Both the position numbers and the translations under genes were made by a program. 5,201 nt of DNA from Candidatus Muproteobacteria bacterium RIFCSPHIGHO2_01_FULL_65_16 (GTDB lineage Bacteria; Pseudomonadota; Gammaproteobacteria; Acidiferrobacterales; Sulfurifustaceae). This document shows, piece by piece, positions 1 to 5,090 of this stretch (its first letter is position 1; each line of letters opens with the position of its first letter). The stretch is taken from positions 510 through 5,710 of the forward strand of contig MFSY01000089.1 of NCBI GenBank assembly GCA_001785175.1. Reading direction: 5' to 3'. Below the pieces are notes generated by a model that made no database searches, was not told the DNA's origin, and was given only the letters and a program-made list of their open reading frames with translations.

Positions 1-390
1 CTGCTAACCATCAAGGGCATCGCACAAACCAGCGCCATTGCCCTGCTGGGCGAATTGCTGTTACTGCCCGCGGGACTGACCCACAAACAATGGGTCAAGT
101 TCGCCGGCCTCGATCCGCGCCACTTCCAATCCGGCACCAGTATCGAGAAACGCGCGCGTATCTCCAAGTCCGGCAACCGCTACATCCGTCACGCGTTGTA
201 CATGCCGGCACTCAGCGCCAAGGCCCACGACCCCCATGTTAAGGCCTTCTTTGAGCATCTGCTCGTCAACGGCAAGACCCCGCTGCAGGCGGTCTGTGCC
301 GTCATGCGTAAACTGCTCCACGCCATCCATGGAATGTTGCGGAACAACCAACCGTTCGACAACACGCGTTTCTATGCCATCCCGGTCTAG
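1..390 (+). CDS. IS110-family transposase, C-terminal part (5' end outside window)
   Basis: The frame is open from the first base and ends with TAG at 388-390, giving 129 residues of the C-terminal half. Residues 1-20 (LLTIKGIAQTSAIALLGEL and following) look like the helix-hairpin-helix segment seen in the IS116/IS110/IS902 transposase domain. Next come FAGLDPR and QSGTS, then RISKSGNRYIRHALY, the family's typical block. Ser44 (codon 130-132) in QSG fits the position of the catalytic serine of the Tnp domain; the RuvC-like DEDD domain would lie to the left. The family carries out RNA-guided recombination through a bridge RNA. The visible part has no frameshift or internal stop, so the copy may be intact. 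It converges on the oxidase operon. Confidence 0.88.
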   Translation: MLTIKGIAQTSAIALLGELLLLPAGLTHKQWVKFAGLDPRHFQSGTSIEKRARISKSGNRYIRHALYMPALSAKAHDPHVKAFFEHLLVNGKTPLQAVCAVMRKLLHAIHGMLRNNQPFDNTRFYAIPV

Positions 391-476
391 ATCGCACGAC
401 CTTGCAAGAAAAACAGTTGACGGCGAACAGAGTATCTACATCGAAACCATTTTGAGATAGGTTCTAGGCTGCTGGA
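1..476 (+). mobile_element. Right-hand part of an IS110-family insertion sequence
   Basis: The element is recognised by its transposase C-terminus; its left end is outside the window. The right boundary cannot be fixed from one copy, but must lie between the transposase stop (390) and about 476, because subunit III coding sequence ends at 477. The non-coding right end is therefore at most 86 bases. Within IS110 elements, the IS110 group keeps its long non-coding end, which encodes the bridge RNA, upstream of the transposase, while the IS1111 group has it downstream. The short end here favours the IS110 group (inference). I found no convincing terminal inverted repeat, as expected for this family. 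Confidence 0.65.
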
Positions 477-1322
477 TCACAGCCAGTAGAAATAAACGAA
501 CACCAGCACCCCCGGCGCGACCACCACGAAGTTCCAGTACCAGGCGACGCCGTCGAGGCCGAAATGCCGTTCCGGCGTGAAATGTCCGATAAGCTCGCGG
601 AACAGGATCACGAGCAGCATGACCAGGCCGAAGACCAGGTGCAGCCCGTGCACGCCGGTCAGCGTGTAGAACATCGTGCCGTAGGCGCCGGTGCCGATCA
701 GCACCCCGAGGTCGTAGGCGTGGCCGTATTCCAGGAGCTGCTGGACCAGGAACGTCGCACCCAGGACGATCGTCAACAGCAGGCCGGCCGTCATCTGGCC
801 GCGATTGTTCTTGATCAGTCCCGCCCGCGCCCAGGCGGCGGTCGCGGCCGAGATCAGAAGCAGCAGCGTGTTCACCGCCGGCACGCCCCAGGCGTTCAGC
901 GGCGTGAACGGCTTGCCCGCCGGTCCGCTGGACGGCCACTTGCCCTCGAAGCCAGGCCAGAGCAGGTCGGCGGCGTGCAGCCCCGGCAGCGCGAAGCCGC
1001 GCGTGTACAGGAGCGCGGCGAGGAACGCGGCGATGAACATGAGCTCGGCCGCGATGAAGTAGCCCATGCCGATGCGGAACGAGCGGTCCTCCCACTCGTG
1101 ATACCGCCCGGTCTCGTTCTCGCCGATTATCCGGCCGATCCAGGCGATGGCGCCGTAAACGGTCACCAGCGCGCCCGTCAGCAGCGACGGCGTCGCGAGC
1201 GCCAGCGAATTCAGCTTGAGGACAAACCCGAGCGCCAGGAAAAACAGGCCGGCGTTCACCACCGCCGGATACGCGCTGGGGTCGGGGACGTAGTAGTGCA
1301 GTTCGTTCCTGGCCTTCGCCAT
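477..1322 (-). CDS. ctaE: Cytochrome c oxidase subunit III
   Basis: This 281-residue protein is the third core subunit of the haem-copper oxidase, an integral inner-membrane protein without redox centres that stabilises the complex and proton uptake into the D-channel. The N-terminus (MAKARNELHYYVPDPSAYP) and about seven hydrophobic segments fit the COX3 family, and the length is normal. The membrane Glu of the family is present at residue 93 (AAELMF), and the GVHGLH block lies at 223-228. The ATG at 1322 was chosen because an AGGAGA box precedes it and homology begins there; the frame stays open 64 codons further upstream, but that part overlaps ctaG and has no family similarity. The gene starts 17 bases after ctaG. 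The last helix departs from the usual WYWHFVDVVW: residues 261-270 read WYWNFVVVAP. It is also called coxC. Confidence 0.96.
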   Translation of the reverse strand: MAKARNELHYYVPDPSAYPAVVNAGLFFLALGFVLKLNSLALATPSLLTGALVTVYGAIAWIGRIIGENETGRYHEWEDRSFRIGMGYFIAAELMFIAAFLAALLYTRGFALPGLHAADLLWPGFEGKWPSSGPAGKPFTPLNAWGVPAVNTLLLLISAATAAWARAGLIKNNRGQMTAGLLLTIVLGATFLVQQLLEYGHAYDLGVLIGTGAYGTMFYTLTGVHGLHLVFGLVMLLVILFRELIGHFTPERHFGLDGVAWYWNFVVVAPGVLVFVYFYWL

Positions 1323-1327
1323 GTCGG

Positions 1328-1333
1328 TCTCCT
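1328..1333 (-). promoter_or_regulatory. Ribosome binding site of ctaE
   Basis: On the minus strand AGGAGA lies five bases before the ATG at 1322. This strong box decides the start of subunit III in favour of the 281-residue form over longer upstream starts. Confidence 0.8.
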
Positions 1334-1339
1334 GTGACG

Positions 1340-1882
1340 TCACGAGCCGTCTTCGATCGGGTAGAAGGCGTACGACAGGGCGAGCGCCCGCACCTCCGCC
1401 GGCAGTTCCGGACTGATGAAGAAGGTCACGGCCATCTCCCTGGTCTCGCCCGGGGCCAGTTGCTGGCGCTTGAAGCAGAAGCAGTCCACCTTCTTGAAGT
1501 GCCGCGCCGCCCATCCCGGACTCACGCTCGGCACCGCCCGGCCGCTGAGCGGCCGGTCGGTCGGGTTCTTGACGTAGTAGGCGACGGTGACCATCTCGCC
1601 CGGATGGACCCGGAGCCTGTTGCGCTTGGCGCCGAATTCCCAGCTCAGCCCCGGCATCGCGTTCCCGGCGAGCTCGACCGTCACCCAGCGCGCGGCGTCG
1701 GCCGTCCCTGGCGCTACTGCTCCTGCGGAAACCGCGCCGCCGGTCTTGCCGTTCAGGCCGGTGACCGCGCAGAACACGTCATAGAGCGGCACCAGCGCGA
1801 AGCCCAGGCCGCCGGCCGCGACCGCCGCCAGCACCAGCCGGCGCGCCAGTCGTCTATTCGCCTGTCGAATCGCCGCATCCAT
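1340..1882 (-). CDS. ctaG: Cytochrome c oxidase assembly protein Cox11/CtaG
   Basis: This 180-residue protein is the copper chaperone that inserts CuB into subunit I. It has a short cytoplasmic N-terminus, one membrane anchor (about residues 14-32), then a periplasmic beta-domain. Diagnostic features are the VPLYDVFCAVTGLNGKTGG block (31-49) with conserved Cys38, and the copper-binding CFCF motif (134-137; Cys134 and Cys136) after HFKKVD. The AVPSVSPG stretch before it is also typical. The ATG at 1882 is preferred: it matches the usual family start, follows the TAA of the small upstream gene by two bases, and has an AAGGA 12 bases upstream (a little far). An alternative ATG at 1906 would add eight residues and overlap that gene. 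This is the Cox11 type, not the unrelated Bacillus CtaG. Confidence 0.95.
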   Translation of the reverse strand: MDAAIRQANRRLARRLVLAAVAAGGLGFALVPLYDVFCAVTGLNGKTGGAVSAGAVAPGTADAARWVTVELAGNAMPGLSWEFGAKRNRLRVHPGEMVTVAYYVKNPTDRPLSGRAVPSVSPGWAARHFKKVDCFCFKRQQLAPGETREMAVTFFISPELPAEVRALALSYAFYPIEDGS

Positions 1883-1884
1883 GT

Positions 1885-2028
1885 TTATGACCAGTCCTTG
1901 AACCATGCGAACAGGTACATCGCCAGTGCGAGCGCGGCCAGCATCACGGCCAGGAGCCAGTTGACCCGCCTGCGCTCCCGCTGGACCTGATCCATCAATA
2001 CCCCCATGACGCCCGGCCCCGGTTTCAT
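1885..2028 (-). CDS. Small one-helix membrane protein between coxA and ctaG (probable oxidase assembly/accessory protein)
   Basis: This 47-residue frame has a basic stretch (QRERRRVNW, residues 16-24), one hydrophobic helix (about 24-42) and a short polar tail (FKDWS), suggesting a single-pass inner-membrane protein with its N-terminus inside. Its ATG (2028) overlaps the coxA TGA in an ATGA junction, and its TAA lies two bases before the ctaG start, so translation is probably coupled. Small membrane proteins at this place are annotated in many proteobacterial operons as a cytochrome oxidase small assembly protein; I infer the same here from position and shape, not from a recognised motif. The start is uncertain: ATG at 2007 (40 residues) or 1995 (36 residues, preceded by GGGGG) would keep the basic stretch and helix. 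Confidence 0.72.
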   Translation of the reverse strand: MKPGPGVMGVLMDQVQRERRRVNWLLAVMLAALALAMYLFAWFKDWS

Positions 2029-3626
2029 TTCACCACCGGCGGCGTCGTGAAGCTGTGATACGGCGGCGGCGAGGGCAGCGTGAACTCCAGCCCCTCCGCG
2101 CCTTCCCACACCCGGTCGGTGGCGCGCGCGCCCCGGCCGCGGATGCTCTGCACGATGTTATAGAGGAACAACAACTGCACGGCGCCGAGCAGGAAGGCGC
2201 CGACGGACGAGATCACGTTGAACTCGGTGAATCTGAGCGCGTAGTCCGCGACGTGGCGCGGCATGCCGTCCAGCCCGGCGAAAAATTGCGGTACGAAGGT
2301 GACGTTGAAGAAAACCAGGGTCAGCCAGAAGTGCAGCCGGCCGAGCTTCTCGTCGTACATGTAGCCGGTCATCTTGGGCAGCCAATAGTAGGCCGCCGCC
2401 ATCATCACGAGAACCGCGGTCCCGAAAAACGGGTAATGGAAGTGCGCCACCACGAAATAGGAGTTGTGGTACTGCGCGTTGGCCGCGACGTCAGGCAGCA
2501 CCAGGCCGGTCAGCCCGGCGATGCCGAACATCGCGATGGCGCCGAGGGCGAACAGCATCGGCGTCTCGAAGGTCATCGAGCCGCGCCAGATCGTGGCGAT
2601 CCAGCAAAAGATGAGCACCGCGGTCGGGATCGAGACCGACATGGTGGCGTACATGAAATACAGGTTGCCCGCGAGCGGCATGCCGGAGGTCAGCATGTGG
2701 TGCGCCCAAACGATGGAGCCGAGAATCCCCACGCCCCAGAACGCGTAGATCTGGGCCTTGTAGCCGTAGACCGGCTTGCGCGCGAACGTGGCGAGGATGT
2801 GCGGGAGCAGGCCCCAGAACGGCAGCACCACGATATAGACCTCGGGGTGGCCGAAGAACCAGAAGATGTGCTGGAACATGATCGGATCGCCGCCGCCGGC
2901 GGCGATGAAGAAGTGGGTGCCGAAGTGGCGGTCGGTCAGGAGCATGGTGACCACGGCCGACAGCACCGGCAGCACCAGCACGATCAGGACGGCGGTGACC
3001 AGCCACGACCACACGAACAGCGGCATCTTCGTCAGCGTCATGCCGGGCGCGCGCATGTTGAAGACGGTGACGATGACGTTGATCGCCCCCGACACCGACG
3101 AGATACCCAGCAGATGGACCGCCAGGATGGTGAAGTCCATGCCGATCCCGGCCTGCAACGACAGCGGCGAGTTGTGCAGGGTCCAGCCGCCGGCCGCGGC
3201 CCCGTCGCCGACCCCGAAGAAGGCCAGGAAGAACGGCAGCAACAGCATGACCGCCGCCGGCGGCAGGATCCAGAAGCCCCAGTTGTTGACGCGCGGCAGC
3301 GCCATGTCGGGCGCGCCGATCATGAGCGGGATCAGGTAATTGTTGAGGCCGGTGGCGGCCGGCATGATCGCGCCGAACACCATGACCAACCCGTGCAGGG
3401 TGACCAGCTGGTTGTAAAGGTTGGGGTCCAGCACTTGCAGGCCGGGCAGCAGCAGCTCGGCGCGCACCAGCAGGATCATCACGCCCCCGACGAGGAACAT
3501 GACGAGGGCGAAGGTCAGATAGAGCGTGCCGAGGTCCTTGTGATTGGTCGTGGTCAGCCAGCGCCAGAGGCCGGTCGGATGCCCGTGCTGCGTGTCGTGT
3601 GAAGCCGCGTTTGTCGCCGCCGTCAT
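2025..3626 (-). CDS. coxA: Cytochrome c oxidase subunit I (haem-copper catalytic subunit), K-channel residues missing
   Basis: This 533-residue, roughly twelve-helix protein is the O2-reducing core. Haem a ligands are His78 (TLHGLVMVF) and His397; haem a3 ligand is His395 (VVAHFHY); CuB ligands are His260, His309 and His310 (WAHH). Tyr264 of GHPEVY is the cross-linked tyrosine. The D-channel is intact: Asp107 in IGAPDMALPR, the nearby Asn residues, and Glu262, which mark an A1-type oxidase. Length is normal. Unusual are Leu338 in PTAVLIF where A-type enzymes have the K-channel Lys, Pro275 at the channel Ser, Asn383 and Asn388 at two conserved Asp near the Mg site (YHNSY instead of YHDTY), and His458 in GMPRH for GMPRR. 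The start has a strong AAGGGGAG box; coxB ends 12 bases upstream. Also named ctaD. Confidence 0.97.
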   Translation of the reverse strand: MTAATNAASHDTQHGHPTGLWRWLTTTNHKDLGTLYLTFALVMFLVGGVMILLVRAELLLPGLQVLDPNLYNQLVTLHGLVMVFGAIMPAATGLNNYLIPLMIGAPDMALPRVNNWGFWILPPAAVMLLLPFFLAFFGVGDGAAAGGWTLHNSPLSLQAGIGMDFTILAVHLLGISSVSGAINVIVTVFNMRAPGMTLTKMPLFVWSWLVTAVLIVLVLPVLSAVVTMLLTDRHFGTHFFIAAGGGDPIMFQHIFWFFGHPEVYIVVLPFWGLLPHILATFARKPVYGYKAQIYAFWGVGILGSIVWAHHMLTSGMPLAGNLYFMYATMSVSIPTAVLIFCWIATIWRGSMTFETPMLFALGAIAMFGIAGLTGLVLPDVAANAQYHNSYFVVAHFHYPFFGTAVLVMMAAAYYWLPKMTGYMYDEKLGRLHFWLTLVFFNVTFVPQFFAGLDGMPRHVADYALRFTEFNVISSVGAFLLGAVQLLFLYNIVQSIRGRGARATDRVWEGAEGLEFTLPSPPPYHSFTTPPVVK

Positions 3627-3630
3627 GTTG

Positions 3631-3638
3631 CTCCCCTT
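3631..3638 (-). promoter_or_regulatory. Ribosome binding site of coxA
   Basis: AAGGGGAG on the minus strand, four bases before the coxA ATG and directly after the coxB stop. It is among the strongest boxes in the operon, in line with a highly made catalytic subunit. Confidence 0.8.
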
Positions 3639-4805
3639 TCAGCGCAAGGATTTGACCAGCGCCGGCTGGACCGTGTCGCCCATGTTGTTGCCGAAGGAAT
3701 TGCGCTCGTACGTCGCGACCGCGGCGATGTCGGCGTCGGACAGCGTGTTCTTGAACGCCTGCATCGCGGTGCCCGGCTTGCCGTTCATCACCCGGTCGAG
3801 ATGGCCGTCCTTGATCAGACGGCCGTTCATGTCCACGAACGGGCCGTTGACGATCTTGCTCCCCGCGAGCGCCGGGAACGCGCCCGGAATCCCCTTGCCG
3901 TTGGGCTGATGGCAGGCGGCGCAGATCTTGTCGTAGACGCCGCGGCCCTGGCGCGTCAACTCGTCCTTGGTCCAGACCTTGCCCGCGGCGGCGGCGACCT
4001 TGGCGGTCTCGCCCTTCTTCCGCGCCACCCACTGCGCGTATTGGTCCGGCGACACCGCCTCGACCACGATCGGCATGAACGCGTGCTCGCGGCCGCACAG
4101 CTGGGAGCACTGCCCGCGGTAGACGCCGGGCTTTTCGATTTTCATCCAGGTCTCGCGCAGGAAGCCGGGCACGGCGTCGCGCTTGACCCCGAACGCCGGC
4201 ACCCACCAGCCGTGGATGACATCGGTGGACATGATCAGCACGCGCACCTTCTTGCCGACCGGCAGCACCACCGGATTGTCCACCTCGAGCAGGTAGTTCT
4301 CGCCCTTGGGCGCGCGGTTGGATATCTGATCCTTCGGCGTCGCCAGCATGCTGACGAACTTTATGCCTTCCTCCGGATATTCGTATTGCCATTTCCACTG
4401 ACTCGCGGTCACCTTGAGCACCATGTCGGCGTCGGTCCTGGTGTCCTCCATGGTGGCGGCGGCGTGATAGGCGGGGATGCCGATGACGACGTAATCAATG
4501 ATAAGCAGGCCGACAAACGGCGCGATCACCCACAGCCATTGGGCGCGCGTACCGGGCTTCGTGAACGCGGCCGGCTTGTAGCCCCGGCTCCGGCGGTGCT
4601 TGACGAGGGAATAGACCATGATCCCCAGGGCCGCGAGGAACAGGGCGATGATGATCAGCATGAATTCGTTGTGCACCCGCATGGTGTCCCGCGCGAGCGG
4701 CGTGACCGCCTCGGGGAGATTGAAGGAATACTCGGCGCGGGTGAGAACTGGCAGGGCCGCAAGCAAAATTCCGGTAATCAAGGACGGCGATTTTTTCTTG
4801 AACAT
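3639..4805 (-). CDS. coxB: Cytochrome c oxidase subunit II with fused C-terminal cytochrome c domain
   Basis: This 388-residue protein accepts electrons and feeds CuA. A Sec signal peptide is visible (KKK, hydrophobic core, likely cleavage after TRA at 22-24). Two membrane helices follow (about 48-68 and 90-112), then the periplasmic CuA cupredoxin domain: QWKWQYEY (136-143) for docking and electron entry, and CuA ligands His198 (DVIHGWW), Cys233, Cys237, His241 and Met244. Residues 280-388 form a class I cytochrome c domain with CAACH (295-299) and probable distal Met348, so this is a caa3-like subunit, longer than plain subunit II. Odd features: CSQLC replaces the usual CSELC (Gln235 for the Mg-ligand Glu), and Gln89 stands where the K-channel entrance Glu is expected. 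It is first in the operon. Also named ctaC. Confidence 0.96.
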   Translation of the reverse strand: MFKKKSPSLITGILLAALPVLTRAEYSFNLPEAVTPLARDTMRVHNEFMLIIIALFLAALGIMVYSLVKHRRSRGYKPAAFTKPGTRAQWLWVIAPFVGLLIIDYVVIGIPAYHAAATMEDTRTDADMVLKVTASQWKWQYEYPEEGIKFVSMLATPKDQISNRAPKGENYLLEVDNPVVLPVGKKVRVLIMSTDVIHGWWVPAFGVKRDAVPGFLRETWMKIEKPGVYRGQCSQLCGREHAFMPIVVEAVSPDQYAQWVARKKGETAKVAAAAGKVWTKDELTRQGRGVYDKICAACHQPNGKGIPGAFPALAGSKIVNGPFVDMNGRLIKDGHLDRVMNGKPGTAMQAFKNTLSDADIAAVATYERNSFGNNMGDTVQPALVKSLR

Positions 4806-4811
4806 CCGGCG

Positions 4812-4816
4812 TTCCT
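4812..4816 (-). promoter_or_regulatory. Ribosome binding site of coxB
   Basis: AGGAA on the minus strand, six bases before the ATG at 4805. It supports MFKKK as the start, which also gives a well-formed signal peptide. Confidence 0.75.
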
Positions 4817-4842
4817 ATTCCGTTATTTAGCGACTTAGACTT

Positions 4843-4876
4843 ATTCTAAAGTACACAATATGTTCGGGTGAATCAA
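4843..4876 (-). promoter_or_regulatory. Candidate sigma70-type promoter of the cox operon
   Basis: On the minus strand TTGATT (4871-4876) is followed after 17 bases by TACTTT (4848-4853). Each hexamer matches the consensus in four of six positions with ideal spacing. A TAGAAT (4843-4848, five of six) just downstream is an alternative -10, but it has no -35 at normal distance. Transcription would start near 4841, giving a leader of about 36 bases before coxB. The whole stretch 4817-4960 is clearly AT-rich compared with the genes. The call rests on consensus matching only. Confidence 0.5.
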
Positions 4877-4912
4877 CTTTGAAATTCTCTATGAATCCAT
4901 GAGTTTTATTCA

Positions 4913-4926
4913 CTGATTCTGATCAA
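4913..4926 (-). promoter_or_regulatory. Candidate FNR/ANR-type binding site
   Basis: On the minus strand the sequence reads TTGAT-CAGA-ATCAG, nine of ten matches to the FNR-family consensus TTGAT-N4-ATCAA. Its centre is about 78 bases upstream of the inferred transcription start, not the classic activator position at -41.5. Regulation of an aerobic oxidase by an O2-sensing FNR/ANR protein would make biological sense, but direction of control cannot be read from the sequence. Confidence 0.45.
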
Positions 4927-4931
4927 TTCTG

Positions 4932-4949
4932 GAAAATATTTGTATTTTC
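4932..4949. repeat. Inverted repeat upstream of the cox operon
   Basis: GAAAATA and TATTTTC form perfect 7-base arms around a four-base centre (TTTG). It lies six bases beyond the FNR-like box. It could be an operator or an upstream AT-rich promoter element; without a known regulator the role is open. Confidence 0.4.
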
Positions 4950-4998
4950 AGGACATTATCGGGCTGTTTGAGCCTGGAACCCGGCCGCCAAGTTTGAC

Positions 4999-5032
4999 AA
5001 AAATAAAAAAGCCCCCTCCGTGTGGAGGGGGC
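4999..5032 (-). terminator. Intrinsic terminator of the gene to the right
   Basis: On the minus strand a perfect 9-base-pair stem (GCCCCCTCC / GGAGGGGGC) with a four-base loop is followed by TTTTTTATTTTT. The T-run is on the left only, so it acts on leftward transcription. It stands 58 bases after the stop at 5091 and isolates the cox promoter from that upstream gene. Confidence 0.92.
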
Positions 5033-5044
5033 CGTTACTGCCTA

Positions 5045-5079
5045 CTAATCACCAGTCACCAGTCACTGATCGCCAGTCA
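5045..5079. repeat. Short heptamer tandem repeat
   Basis: Five units in a 7-base register: CTAATCA, CCAGTCA, CCAGTCA, CTGATCG, CCAGTCA. Three units are identical and two are degenerate. On the minus strand the unit reads TGACTGG. The array lies between the stop of the right-hand gene and its terminator. No function is evident. Confidence 0.7.
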
Positions 5080-5090
5080 CCATTTCCAGC

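Noticed and set aside
391..476. Bridge RNA gene in the non-coding right end of the insertion sequence
   Set aside because: The space is too short and shows no clear stem-loops; with this layout the RNA is expected upstream of the transposase, outside the window.
564..1337. Long plus-strand open frame opposite ctaE
   Set aside because: It is a shadow caused by GC-rich codons; the product is low-complexity Arg/Gln/Glu/His-rich without family features, while the opposite strand encodes clear subunit III.
1323..1514. N-terminal extension of subunit III by 64 residues
   Set aside because: It overlaps the end of ctaG in another frame, including the CFCF region, lacks family similarity, and a strong ribosome binding site marks the ATG at 1322.
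2613..2615. Leu338 of CoxA as a sequencing error
   Set aside because: The CTC codon differs from either Lys codon at several bases and lies in a clean open frame; related changes at independent sites in two subunits argue for a true difference.
2055..3602. 515-codon plus-strand frame opposite coxA
   Set aside because: Composition is extreme (His, Arg, Glu, Gln) and mirrors the antisense of a membrane protein; no start signal or family similarity.
2491..4398. 635-codon minus-strand frame running across coxB and coxA
   Set aside because: It is an alternate reading frame of both genes, rich in Arg/Ala/Gly/Pro, and crosses the coxB-coxA junction; both real frames carry all cofactor motifs.
4892..4912. 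TGAAT...ATTCA as a second operator
   Set aside because: Arms are only five bases with an 11-base centre in an AT-rich region, which is expected by chance.
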